Notes under the pieces: generated by a model
Told to the model about the DNA's origin: nothing
What the model saw: only the letters and a program-made list of their open reading frames with translations
Database searches by the model: none
Program-made: the position numbers and the translations under genes
Source of the DNA: Nemophila menziesii
Lineage: Eukaryota > Streptophyta > Magnoliopsida > Boraginales > Hydrophyllaceae
Assembly (NCBI GenBank): GCA_029959085.1
Contig: JARWIR010000010.1
Span: 18,993,001 to 19,057,000 of the forward strand
Length of the DNA stretch: 64,000 nucleotides
Direction: 5' to 3'
Shown here: in pieces, positions 34,150-46,092 of the stretch
How positions within the stretch are numbered: position 1 is the stretch's first letter
Layout of the letters: each line of letters starts with the position of its first letter

Positions 34150-34512
34150 TCTCTGCGCAGTTTTTTTTTATTTCAAAAATTGATTTTCTTATTTAATAAA
34201 CAAAACCAATTACTTGGCAAGGGCAAAATTGGTAGTTCCTAACCACCAAACCTATATATACACAAAATTTAAACAAAAATAATCAAAGCATAATCCAAAA
34301 CATAATCCAACAATCTTCCCGGTCATAGTCAAAGCCCCGATCAGAAAAAGTCTGTAGGATTATGTTTTGATTATATTTGTTTTAATTTTTTGTATATATA
34401 GGTTTGGAGATTAGGAACTACCAATTTTGTCCTTGCCTATTAATGGGTTTTGTTTATCAAATAAGAAAATCATTTTTAATTAAAAAAGAAAAGAAAAACA
34501 GCGCACATGACA
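34150..34512. repeat. Inverted repeat with about 150-bp arms
   Basis: The left arm (34150-34300) and right arm (about 34358-34512) are reverse-complementary: GGTAGTTCCTAACCACCAAACC against GGTTTGGAGATTAGGAACTACC, and AATCAAAGCATAATCC against GGATTATGTTTTGATT. The spacer is about 55 nt. To the right, 34540-34680 (GGGGGTAACGAG..., CATAGGGTAACGGGTG) looks like the terminal part of a larger element whose left partner I could not find. Confidence 0.78.
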
Positions 34513-34790
34513 AGCACGTGACCAACTAACATAGATTTTTGACGGGTTCTGTTAAGTGGGGGTAACGAGTCATGAAAACCTAGTACAAAGGGTAAAATGT
34601 CACAAATTCAAAAACAGAGGGTAAGTAATCAAACGAGTCATAATACATAGGGTAACGGGTGTATTTACTCTTATTAATCTTCAAAACCGAGAGCTTTGAG
34701 AAGATATTGAAACCATCCTTATAGCTCTAGCTGATAGAGAAGTAGTTTTTATGAAGATAAGAAGGTTATTTGGAAAGATGACGTAAATGA

Positions 34791-34966
34791 TATATACCAC
34801 CCAAAATCATACTACTCAATTATCACCCAATGTCATGGCGTGAATTGATTGACTATAAATAATTAATCTATTTATTTTTTTGATTTAATTAGCCAATCAA
34901 TTCATGATACGTCATTAAATGGTATTTTAATGGTATTTAGATAGTATAATTTTGGATGGTATATTT
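34791..34966. mobile_element. Small MITE (about 176 bp)
   Basis: Terminal inverted repeats: ATATACCACCCAAAATCATA at the left and the complement of ATATACCATCCAAAATTATA at the right. Inner parts also pair (CAATTGATTGACT-like against AGCCAATCAATTCATG). There is no coding sequence; the superfamily is not determined. Confidence 0.8.
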
Positions 34967-35114
34967 TATTACTCTTAAGTTTTAAGCTAACATTTGAAAA
35001 AATAAGAAAACTTCTTATTTCCAATAACTTAAAAAATTAAAGTAAACATTTGCATATATATGACAATAAGTAGAGGATCACTCGTTTTAGTCTACTTTAT
35101 TGGAAGAAATAAGA

Positions 35115-35465
35115 GCAAATTCCATTTTTTTAGGCCATTACCTTTAGTCTAAAAACATTTTTAGGCCAAACGTTTCAAAAATCATATTTTTAGGCCAAAC
35201 GTATTCAAAAAGCCTCTTTTTAGGCCATTTCACTAATTTCATGAGATGTTTCATTCGTTTTAAGGTCAATTTAGATATTTTAATTAAACTATATGTTTAT
35301 TTGGCCGCATCACAAACTAGAAACTCTATCTAAAGTGTCCAAATTATTTTTAAAATTTATGAAATATCTCACGAAATTAGTGAAATAGCTTGAAAATGGA
35401 TGTTTTAAATACGTTTGACCTAAAAATATGATTTTTGAAACGTTTGACCTAAAAATGAAATTCTT
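35115..35465. mobile_element. Hairpin MITE with repeated TTTTTAGGCCAAACG words
   Basis: The left arm carries TTTTTAGGCCAAACGTTTC and TTTTTAGGCCAAACGTATTC. The right arm carries their complements (GAAACGTTTGACCTAAAAA and ATACGTTTGACCTAAAAA). Inner arms pair through CACTAATTTCATGAGAT. So a nearly complete fold-back of about 350 bp. Confidence 0.8.
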
Positions 35466-36443
35466 TCAAGAAATAACTATTTACCTGTAGGTATCTAAGA
35501 TTTTTGTAGGGAGAAAACGGTGTAAAAGGTGGTGGGATGTGGCGGAGAAATATTAAATGAGGTGAGTTAATAAGTATTTGGAATTTATATCCATTCGTGG
35601 ACGGTGGGGAGAAATAGGGGCAAGTGGTATAAATTTTCATAAAATATGAATAACTATTGACAGTTGACCGTTGGTAGCTTGACAAATAGTTTTAACTAAA
35701 CAAATGTATATTCAGGACAAACTAAACTACACATGTGAAAATAAAACTATATCCGTCCAAAAAAAAAATAAAAAAAAATAAAATAAAACTATATGGTTGA
35801 GCTCTTCCCTCTTCTACTCACAAGAATTCCTACAGAGGAACTAATTTGATCTGTCTCAAAATATATCTCACGGCCGTGATTGACGATTTTTTTATACCCA
35901 TCAAACGACCTCGAGACGCTAATCTACAAAAAACGATATAAGAAATTCGTTCATTTTTTTTTATTAATTATATCCAATTGAAAATAAAAAAGATTAATTA
36001 CATTCACGTCTTCACGACGACCTCTGCTTTGTTTGAAATGGATATGTGATGGTTAGGGAGTCTGTGAACCACATTACAGAGTGAAGCCTTTTCTTAGAGA
36101 TCATTCTAAGTGCTTGTTCTACCCCACTCGGCATAAAGGCAAAACCTTCCACGTTTTGTTTTTTGTTTTCTCCATCAATGGCCTTAAATTAAATATATTA
36201 CTTGGCTAAAATCTCATATAATTGAGTTCATGGTCATACTAATATTGGTCCATCAAAGTCTCTGTGGCATGCCCATTTGCATCCACGGCTTTACTTTGAA
36301 CTAAATCCTCGATAACCTGTAACGTTTCTTTCTATTATGCGTACCAAATGATAAATCACATTTCCTATAATATGTTTATCTAATATATCTTTCTAATCCG
36401 TTAAGAATTGTTTAAAGAGTAATGATATATATAGAAAAAATCG
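35466..36443. other. AT-rich interval, no recognised feature
   Basis: No gene, terminal repeat or RNA seen. Confidence 0.4.
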
Positions 36444-36721
36444 CACTACAAGAAATAGTAGTATTATCGGGGAAGATATTGCGGCAACAACTAAAATGGC
36501 CTCTGATGATATTTTTAAAAACCAAAATAATCTCTAATTATATTTTTAGCCGTAATATTTGCCGCTAAAGATAAAGTTAATAGAGGCAAAAACAAATAAT
36601 TTGCTACTAAAGGTATCTTTAGCGACGAACTTATAGAAGCGACAAATAACGACTATTAGCGGCAAAATTAAAAAATTTAGTGTTAAATTTTTTGCAGCTA
36701 AAGATACTATTTCTTGTAATA
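36444..36721. mobile_element. Mini-CACTA element (about 278 bp)
   Basis: Starts CACTACAAGAAATAGTA and ends with the complement of a degraded CACTA terminus (CTATTTCTTGTAATA). The interior has TTTAGCGACGA- and TAGCGGCAAA-type words typical of CACTA sub-terminal regions. Candidate 3-bp flanks are TCG and TCA. It is non-coding. Confidence 0.8.
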
Positions 36722-37015
36722 TCATACCACCAAAATATACTAATAATGTAACAAGAAATTAAGGGTGCGATTGGTAAGTCGTAATAAATTTAGGAATGGA
36801 ATACTAATCCTTAGTTGATTTTAATCATATCTTTGTTACAACTTAAAAGTAGTAGGATAAACATTATCAAAGGATATCAAATCCCATAAATATGGTAATA
36901 TCCATTCCATCAATCCCCTATGGTATTAACTCATTCCAATTACATTAGGAATGAAAATTATTTTTAATAAATCAATTTAAAACCTTGACAAATTTAATAA
37001 TGTAGTGTCTCCATC
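36722..37015. other. AT-rich interval, possible MITE fragment
   Basis: A start like GGGTGCGATTGGTAAG and paired TAGGAATGGAAT / ATTAGGAATGAAAA words suggest one end of a hAT- or Harbinger-type MITE, but a matching second end was not found. Confidence 0.35.
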
Positions 37016-37029
37016 CACTACTACACGTA

Positions 37030-37560
37030 CCGTCTCTCGCAAGGACAATTTTCGCGAGGACATGCTTGTCCTTACTAAAGATCGTCTCTTTTGCAAGAAT
37101 ATTGTCCTCGCCTAAAAGTTGGTGGTCAACTGAGAAAAAAAAAACTAAAAATGAAAAAAGTCGTCGCGTGAGTGTTTGTCTTTTGCGAGGACATTTTTAT
37201 CGTCGCAAATGTCGATCTTTCGCGACGCTAAAGATCGTCTCTTTCGCAAAGACATTGTCCTCTCCTAAAAGTTGGTGGTCAACTAGGCAAAAAAAAAATA
37301 ACTAAAAAAGAAAAATGTCGTCGCGAGAGTGTTTGTCTTTCGCGAGGACATTTTTATCGTCGTGAATGCCGATCTTTCGCGAGAACATTGTCCTCACCTA
37401 TAAATTATCAGTCAAACAAGCGAATAAAAATAATTAAAAAAGATAAAATCTTCGCGAGGACATTGAAGTAGTTGCGGATGTCTATCTTTCGCGAGGACAA
37501 AGACATTCTTTAGCGAGGCCAAAATGTCCTTGCTAAAAAGTTGACGAACTAAAGGTTTCT
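37030..37560. repeat. Sub-terminal repeat zone of CACTA 2
   Basis: Many copies of CTTTCGCGAGGACATT or its complement TGTCCTCGC. They sit within about three imperfect tandem units of roughly 146 bp (starting near 37078, 37224 and 37370), each containing AAGTTGGTGGTCAACT or a diverged form of it. Presumed transposase-binding region. Confidence 0.85.
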
Positions 37561-37945
37561 AGCGGCGGTTAGTCATTAATGCGAAAACATACCACCAAAA
37601 ACTTAAAGAAACCCCAAAAATCTTCCAATTTTTTTCACTAATCCTCCATTAATTTCGTGCACATCACTGATGGAACTTCTCCGCCACATCATACACGTGT
37701 GGGTCCCACTTTCAATCAAAATTATCCATCAAATTCTCCAAAAAATAGGTATTTTCTAAATTTTAATTTTTTAAATATTTTTTTAAATTATATAATTTTT
37801 GTTGTATGTTTGATTAGATAAATGATGTGTAGTATTGATTTTGTTTTAGGTGATATAATATTAATTTTTTGTGATATAGTTGTTATTTTTAATGTAATTT
37901 TTTTCATTTGGTTATAATTATAACAAATTGTTTAATTTAAATTAG

Positions 37946-39293
37946 ATGATGGACCCGGTAATGGATAAGAGTTGGATTGTATCAAATTATTTTGTTACGA
38001 GGGAATATATGTCGAGTATAATAGAATTAATAATTTTGCGAGCAAACAAATGGATTCAGTCGGTAAAATATTTTGTCTGTGTAATCATTGTTTCAATAAT
38101 AAAAAATTTCCAATTGACGATGTTCAAGGGAATCTTTTTAAATAGGGTATTTCGTTATCCTTTTAGGTTTGGACGAAACACGGGGAAGAAGTAGTAATTC
38201 TCGTGAATGAACCAAACGTAGATAATAAAATGTTTAATGTTTTGGATGATTTGAGACCCACTATTGAAGTTAGCGGCCACTCCGGTGACACCGAGATGGG
38301 TGACAATAATCTTAATGGAAACGGTTGTGGGTGTTTCGACAGTTGTTCAAGAAAATGGAGACAGATTTGTATCCCAGTTCTACTAAGATGAGTTCATTGG
38401 ATTTCATAGCCTAGCTAATACATGTGAAAGTGAAGAACAAGTGGACTAACACCTCTTTTACCGAACTTCTTATTGTTGGGCCGTGTTGATCCTGAAGGTC
38501 ATAATTTACCTAATTTTTATACAGATTGCGATTGAAAGTTGAAAAGTTTGTGCATAGGATACACCACGATCGACGTGTGTTTAAATGATTATGTTTTGTA
38601 TTATAAAGAGAATGAAAATCTTGAGAAATGTTCAGTTTGTGGAGAATCAAGGTGGGACCCGAAGAAGGGGAAGAAAATGTCACATAAGAAGCTGCGTTAT
38701 TTTCCGATTGCGCCTAGGTTACAGAAAATGTATGCTTCGAGGCACACCGCCAAAAATTTGATTTGGCAACATAACTTAAAGTGTACAAACAAAGATGTGT
38801 TGTGTCATCCAGTTGATGGTCATAGTTGGAAAACATTTGACAAGAGAAAGCCTGAGTTTGCTAGTTAACCGAAATGTACGCCTTGGTTTGGGGATTAATG
38901 ATCTTTGTCCTTTATCCATGCAAAACAACTCTTATAGCATGTGGCCGGTTATATTGACAATCTACAACTTGCTGCATTGGTTATGCATGAAAGAATCCAC
39001 CTTTATGCGTACTTTGTTGATAATGGGTCCTCGTTCACATGGAAAGGATATGGATGTATTCGTTAGAAAACTTTTTGAAACATAACATTGATGTGATGCA
39101 TTATGAGAAGAATGTGTGTGATGCTCTTCTCGATATAGTTGTTGGTTTAGATGGTAAAGTTATCAAAGATAACGTGAAGGCGAGGAACGATTTGAAAGCC
39201 ATGGGTCTCAGGCAAGACTTTTGGTTATTTGAGGATTCATGTGGTAAAACCATTTTACCACGTGCAAAGTATGCGATGACAAAAGATAAGTGA
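37946..39293 (+). pseudogene. TNP2-like CACTA transposase remains (element 2)
   Basis: Starts with a transposase-associated N-terminal motif (MDKSWIVSNYF...REYMSS, 37960). From 38539 comes the TNP2 core: GYTTIDVCLNDYVLYYKEN, then a zinc-like CSVCGESRWDPKKGKK, LRYFPIAPRLQKMYASRHTA, HPVDGHSWKTFD and MWPVILTIYNLLHWLCMKES. From 39094 MHYEKNVCDALLDIVVGLDG marks the start of the next domain. Several frame changes are needed. Better preserved than element 1 but still dead. Confidence 0.85.
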
Positions 39294-39989
39294 CGAGTGT
39301 CTTTGCTTCTCTCTTGCTACACAAGTTAATAATAAGTACATTGTATCTAAAAATATGAAAAAAATACTAATATATACTAGTAAATTTGGAGGTTTAAGTT
39401 ATGAGCCCAAAAAATAGGTTAGAAATGGCCCTGGACTTCTTTATTAAATCTTGAATGTATAAGTCATTTTACCGAAATGTACATAACTTTCTCGAATAAA
39501 TTAGGAATTGATCGCCAGTTATTATCACACCTACTAGAATCCATGAGATATCTTGTGTGAAAATATCATGATCAGATTCAGTACCAATCATTTGTTGTGA
39601 ATTTTACGAGTTGACAAATCGGTTTTTCCAAATTTGCTATTTGACTTTTAATGATATTTTTGTCTCCTTGCCTTATTTGAACTTATTTTTAGTCATTATG
39701 GGTGTTTACTAATCTACTTAACTGATTATATTGGAATTTTCATCCTTGGATCCTCGATGTTCTAAGAGCTACACAGTTAAAACACAAACTAACCCAAATT
39801 TCTCTAAAACATGAATAACCTCATATAATAGCTAAGAAATCAAAACATTCTAAATCAAGGGATAAATTCAATCTTTTAAATAATAAAACAACCCAAAATT
39901 AGGTATCAAAAGTATTAAATTATATCAAAAAACATGAGACATCAGTACAACTTGATGGTCGTGGTCTATTTTTATCTTATAAAACTTGC
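39294..39989. other. Unassigned interval
   Basis: AT-rich, no open frame or terminal repeat recognised. Confidence 0.4.
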
Positions 39990-41290
39990 TTTCATCTACG
40001 AGGTCGACTGGGCAGCCGAGCTATCTGTGTATTGGACCATCCTTTATTATAGAGGGGATAGCTAGTGGATCGTTGTGAGGGATTACTAGCATAATCACAT
40101 CTTTCTCCATAAATTAAATGTTATCCCCACTTCATGGGATCCCATACTATCATCGTGTTCGAACGTCTCACACATAGTTAGTTTGTTCATTTATCATTCA
40201 ACCACTCTCAAGGCATCTTGCAATTGTATATAATTTGAATTTGTATCCTCGTCCAATTAGATGAGGTCGGGGTCTTGGTGCTTGTCTCTTTGGCTCATTT
40301 TCCTGACATGCATGGAAATTTCTATCTATATATCTAGCTTGTGTAGGTTGGTTAGGTATTTCTTCATCCTCAGTTGGCTTATTTCTAGCCTCTGCTAGGC
40401 TTGAAAGCTTTTTATATCATCTCAGCCGTTTGACTTACCTTTTTCAATTGTGTACACTGGTTTATTTCATGACCATGATATTTGTGAAAATAGAATGATG
40501 TAGTTACATTCCCTGCTCTGAGCCCGACAAATATCTTTGGCGGCCATCAGACATCTTGATCTTTCTCAATTTCTAATAGTATTCTGTGAGGATTTTTATA
40601 CCATATTCAAGGATCTTATCTAGTACCATGTTTTCCGAAGCATCCTGACCTTTCCCCGAGTTTTGGAGATCGATAAGGTTCTCTTCATCTTTGCAACTTG
40701 TTTGTTGTATTTTATTTTTCTTTTGCCCTTTTCTAGGGCATTCTTCCTCATTTTTTGGCCCTAATGAGGGATATAGAGTTTACAGTTATATCATATAATG
40801 TAGATCTAGGACTATATGGTAACTGGATTTGAACATCTGGTTTGAAAAACTAGGGTGAAGGTGTGATAGAAAATCGACTAATCTAAATCATCAATGTTAC
40901 ATGCAACCTTGGTGAATCTGTTCATAAACAATTGGAGGCTTTCCTTCGCCTTTTGATATAATTCTAATAGATACGAATTATTTTGCCCAATCTTCCTATT
41001 GGGAAATCTGTGTTGTAAGTCATCGCCTAATTGTGCAAAGTTATTACTAGATTTTGTCACTAACCTAGTAAACTACTTATCTGCAGTCCTAGATAGTGTT
41101 GTAGAAAATACTTGACAATAATCTGCATTTGTCCCTGTCATAAACTCCATATTCCTTTGATACACATACATGTTGGCATCGGAGTCAGCTGTTTGGTGGA
41201 CTAAATTTCCTTGGCATAGGATACTATAGTATTTTCCAAGATAGATGATTAATATGAATAACTGATAATGTAAGATTGGCATGATACATT
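39990..41290 (-). pseudogene. gag: Ty3/gypsy gag remnant, lineage not certain
   Basis: On the minus strand, 41160-40878 reads MEFMTGTNADYCQVFSTTLS, then FAQLGDDLQHRF and KAKESLQLFMNRFTKVACN. This matches the capsid region of gypsy gag proteins of the Tat/RIRE2 type (ESLREYVxRFNxE-like), not the Athila gags elsewhere in this window. A degraded nucleocapsid stretch (FHKYHGHEINQCTQLKK) is near 40490-40440. Many stops occur. No LTR could be assigned to it. Confidence 0.65.
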
Positions 41291-42675
41291 TCTCCCAGTA
41301 ATTTGGAATCCTCGTCCTGTGTCGATGTACCCTCGTATATTTTTGTTCTCTTCCTCTTTCTTCATTAGTTGGAATTATACAAATCCCCTATTCTCACATA
41401 TACATATATTTCACATGCCCTCTAGAGTCACCTTGTACATGTTTCATTGACGACTCCCTTCGCAGATGTTCTTGAACGGGCTCCTATTGTCGCCTGAGTT
41501 ACTGCAATAACTGATCAAGATACTATGTCCCTTTTGGACGGGGATAAATCTTCCTCGGTTGGTGCTTGTCTAGCTAGAAACTGTGACTTCTCCATTGGAG
41601 GTCGATTATTCAGAACATTATGTTATGTAATAAAATATTTTTCTTGTGGTTGATCATGTATCGCTACATAGTGTGACCTTCTCCCATCAAACAAAGCGGT
41701 ATTCATTATGACCTTGTCTTTCATTTGTCATGATAAAGTTCTCACAGATCGTGTTAACACCATGTGGTATCCCAATAGGAATCAAAACTCGTTCCCACAG
41801 AGAATGACAAATGATAGAGCACAAAAAATCCACAAATAAAATCTCAAACAAAGATACCAAAGATGAGAAGTTAGAGAAGAAGATTTAGAGAAGTGTCGAA
41901 GTTGTTGACATTGACGAAATCTAGCATGAAGTATCTTCAGTATGCAGCCAAAGTCTCACATTTATGTGTATAGACATATCATTAGTCGGACCATGTCAAC
42001 TTTTGAGTGATACTTAACTACCCTTAGAGAAGCTGAGAAGTTTGAGAAGAAGATTTGGGCATTTATAATTTTTATTGGGCATGAAAATAAGGATATTATG
42101 GGCCCCAATCGTGTTGTCTCCTGCTTATAATTCCGGAACTAGGTTGCCATGTTCAAGGAGGGAACCAACCCATTTACCTCCTAAAAGAAGAAACAAGACC
42201 CTGGCCAATTAAGCTAACCCAACTAGCTGGATGATATTTTTTTCGGTGTCAATAATATTATTCTTAGGATAACTTACCCTAAATCATGTATAATGAATTT
42301 TAAATGAGTATGATGAAAGAGTCGAACTTATTCCTTGTGTTCCAAATTAAACAAATTAAGTAAAAACGTTCATGAATCAAGAAATATACAAAGTATCTTA
42401 TCAAACTTTGGCGTTTCCAATGTAAAGTAGATCGCTACACCCTTGAGTGCATAAAAAAAACTAATAAAGATGAAATGGTAAATATGGTTGCGAGAAAAGA
42501 TATCGAGGAGTGATTGTGAGCTTACTTTATCTTACCGCCTCTAAACACGATATTATGTTTTTTAGTTTTCTTATGGGCTAGATTCCAATATTCTCCTAAA
42601 GAGTAATATCTTAGTTTCATTAAAAGAGTTATTAAAAAGAAACCCGATTATTAGGACTTTAGTACTTTAAGTGTT
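41291..42675. other. Unassigned interval
   Basis: Probably the leader and LTR of the gag remnant and flanks of the copia remnant, but no LTR boundary or primer site could be fixed. Confidence 0.4.
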
Positions 42676-42902
42676 TATCGTTTGAACTAATTGGATATTC
42701 AATGTGACAGAAAAAGTACAAGGTGCACACTCCTATATTTTAATGTTCCCTTGTATTTTGATCATTGCGTATACAAAATAATGTCGATTTGTCTACCACC
42801 AACTCGGAATATGTGGTTTTTAGAAATTGTGTAGCTCAAGTATTATGGATGAAACAAACCTTTATATATTTTGGGTTTCCATGCAAATGTGTGACTATCT
42901 GG
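42676..42902 (+). pseudogene. Ty1/copia RNase H remnant
   Basis: The plus strand reads FELIGYS, a stop-interrupted stretch, then QNNVDLSTTNSEYVVFRNCV and AQVLWMKQTFIYFGF. This is the copia-type RNase H end (usual form KKQNxVALSTAEAEYxA, then QLLWMKQ). It is cut at 42902 by the 3' LTR of element D, so the copia copy is the oldest layer of the nest at this site. Confidence 0.8.
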
Positions 42903-43938
42903 TGGCTGGTAGGGTGTGATAAAATAATGATAATAGAAGATAAGAACTATCACCCTAACCAATCACATGACTCACTGCAAGTATCACAGATCGTATGCAA
43001 GTTTTAATAGTAAGTAAGATTCGTTCTCAGGGACTTAGTGTGTTATACGTATGAATTAGAAGAAATCGTAGTAAATAATAGTTGTGTGGGATAAAAAGAC
43101 AGTAAAATAAATATGATTAATTGTGGAGAGAATGATTAAAATAAAGACTAATGCAAATAATTAAAAGACGTAAGAATGAGATGAGAGGTATAGCTCAGGA
43201 TTGCATGTATGCAAAAACCAAGCTATGTGAATATTAGTTCATGCTAACAAGAAATAAACTAAAATAAAAATACATAATGTCAACTTGCTTCTCTTGATGA
43301 TTACTAAGAGTAAAATAAGTACTAGTAAAGGACATGTTTACAATTATAAGAGGGTGTATTTATAGGTGTTTTCTAACCCTATGTCTAAATTTTGGAGTGG
43401 AAGGCAAGTAATTGGAGTCCAAATACAATTCAAATTCGTTTCCTAGAATATAGGGCAAGATAAACATTGCTCACTGCTTTAGTCATATCTTCTTCGTTAA
43501 TGGGCCAAATTTTGCCTACTTTTTATCAAAATGACCACACCAAAAAGTTCTATCTAACCCTTTAAAGGCTCATCCAAAATCGCATCTAATTTTGAGTTAT
43601 CGTTACTTAAGTGAACGTAGCTTCAGAACTAGCAGATTTATTTGACAGCTTTTCCTTTCCTAATTCAACTTTGCTTCCTTTTATCTCTTGATTTCTCCCG
43701 GATCTTCTTTCCTTAACTCCTCCAACTTTATTTGGCATCTAATTATATTCCATAAACCTTAATAGCTTCACATTAACAAAAAAATTAAACCAAATATATC
43801 GACAAGTAATAAATCATCAAATCAAGACATGAATTAAGAAGATATCTGATAACGGGGGAAATACCTTAAGAATTAAGAAAATACACCTAAAATGATGTCT
43901 CAAACCTATATTAATATATCACTAATATGGAGGCATCA
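42903..43938 (-). repeat. 3' LTR of element D (1036 bp)
   Basis: On the minus strand it starts TGATGCCTCC at 43938 and ends in CA at 42903. TATA box at 43364-43357 (TATAAATA in CACCTATAAATACACCC). A G-rich polypurine-like stretch (TTGGGGGTGT, 43948-43939) directly precedes it, as expected for plus-strand priming. The LTR is about 450 bp shorter than those of B. Confidence 0.82.
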
Positions 43939-44585
43939 ACACCCCCAACTTAAAGTTGTATCGTCTCGATACAATAAAGGTAAGAACACATGGAAGTCTC
44001 TAAATACACACCTAAGTTAGTTAAGCACAATGGGAAGAAGATAGCAGAATATGGATGGTAAAATCAAATCAACTACTCAGAAAGTTTCATGTAATAATAT
44101 TTACAAACTAAATTACCTATACATTTATCATTAAACTGATCAATCCGGTTCAAATTCAAGATCGAATTAGCTTTGCAATGCACGAAGGATAGGCTCTTCA
44201 CTTAGTTTAACATGGAGGCTATAGATTGTTCATCGAGCCCACTAGTATCTAATGATCCATCTAACTACTCTCTAACGGTTCGATTATTTCTAGATCACAT
44301 AGTAAAAAATCGTAGGGTCTTTAAGGTTGTAATGTTGGCTAAGGGAAGGTATGATCGTATATTTGAATAATTTAGAGTGAGCTTTTGGCTCTCTCCTCAC
44401 TAACCATCAACGAACCGCCCTAGAGTTTGAGTTACTCTCATAGGATGTTCTAACTCAACCCAATGAATTGATGCGCTAATTAGCATCCCCAATATCCCAA
44501 TACTAAAGCATAAAGATGATCACATAAAAATTCCACGTTGCCGGTCCAAATCATATTCAATCTTTTCATATAATTTTTTTCTTTT
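43939..44585 (-). other. 3' untranslated part of element D (first segment)
   Basis: Non-coding sequence matching B's 46093-46725 region (AAAGTTGTATCG, CTTAGTTTAACATGGAGGCTATAG-like block). It ends with CTTTT (44581-44585), the target duplication of element B. Confidence 0.78.
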
Positions 44586-46092
44586 TGGTGTCGACTAGGG
44601 TGTGATAAAAATAAGATATAAATAAGTGAAAATAAACACCCTAGCCTATCACGGTTCTGCAAGAATACAGATCGAATGCAAGTATTAATAAATAAGTAAG
44701 ATTCGTTCCGCAGAGACTACGAAGGTTAGGGAAATCTTATGCAATAATCAAGTGCAAATATTAAAAGCTAGAACAAATAAAACGCAGAAAAGTAAAAGTC
44801 AAATATATTTTTATTTGGTTTTCGATTAACTAAATTAAACTAATAAAGTAAAGACAAAAAATTAAATGCAAGAGAAGAAGTTAGTATGAGAGTTTAGCTT
44901 GAGTAAATAGCATGTAATCCCCACTAGTTTTGCCGTTCTAAACATGTAAGGGTGAATTATGTAGTATTTCAATAATCGGTTCCAATGGCGCTAGGTAGTT
45001 TTATAGGGTTTACCTGTGTCAATAAGGAGTCCTAAGCAAACTGTTCCTGCAATTGGTTAAATAGCAATACACTAAACCATGGTAATTATCTAGTTAGGTT
45101 GATTTGTCAGATCTAAACCGTATACTAGACGTCATGTGCTAAACCTATAATTAAACACCGTTGTCAATGGTGACCTAACTACTATGATGGTAATTCTATA
45201 TGGTCGCGATCCACAAGAACACTGAATATAAATCCAAACACATAAACAGAGAATAAAAACAATAATTCAATTTAAAACATAGAATTCCCAAATTAGATAG
45301 ATGTCAACCAAATCTAGGGTTCATACATATATTCTAAAACTCAAGCTAATGGAAATTTAGTTCATACTAATGGAAGAAAAGAAAGAAATTACAAATTCAA
45401 AGGGTGAAGAAGATATTATTGATGAAAAAACTCCTTCCATACTTCTTTTCTTGTGTTGTAAGCTTCCTCTTGGCTTAAGGTTTTGCCAAGGATGATTTTC
45501 TATTGTTAAGACGCTGTATTTATAGTGTATAGGTTGACCTAATCGTTTTCTTGAAGGAAAATGTAAATATTAGACTCCTAACCCAACTCAAATTCGTAGC
45601 CCAAAAACATGGAGCCAGTCTCGTTTTTGCTTTGGTCCTAACAACTTCAGTACTTATCCGTTTGACGCGAATGAGTAATCGAAATTCATCGTCTTGGAAA
45701 GATCTCTAACTTTGCTCTTGACCGTTTCTCCAGATTCCTCACCAAATTTGAGATATAAGCTGTTTTGTGGTCGTGGGTGCTTAAATTCAGATTTAAGGCA
45801 ACTTTTCCTTTTCCATATTTTTAGCTTTTATTTCCTTATCTTCAATTTCCATGTTTATCTTCTTTCTTTTAGCTCTTGGAACCAACTTGGACTCTAATTA
45901 ATTACCATATATCTCTAAAGCTTCACACTAAATAAATTAAAGCCAATATGCTCTAAAAATAATAAATAATTAATTCAAGACACAAAATAGGAAAGTGTAC
46001 TAAATCATGAGAAAATCGACCTATACACTAATAAATACACCTAAAATGATGTCTCAGAAGTAGATTTTATTATCACAAATGAGGAGACATCA
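44586..46092 (-). repeat. 3' LTR of element B (1507 bp)
   Basis: Starts TGATGTCTCC (46092 downward), ends ...CGACACCA at 44586. TATA box at 45524-45517. Upstream bases (AGTTAGGGGTCT, 46104-46093) resemble a polypurine tract. Inverted repeats lie at both ends: TGATGTCTCC/GAGACATCA at the start and AGGGTGT/ACACCCT near the end. Confidence 0.92.

Larger units (their letters stand above)
37016..39293 (+). mobile_element. CACTA transposon 2, 3'-truncated
   Basis: Begins CACTACTACACG. A sub-terminal repeat zone (37030-37560) and then TNP2-like coding remains (37946-39293) follow on the plus strand. No right terminus or right sub-terminal repeat zone follows; at 39294 the similarity just stops, so the DUF4218/4216 part and the right end are missing. 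Confidence 0.78.
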
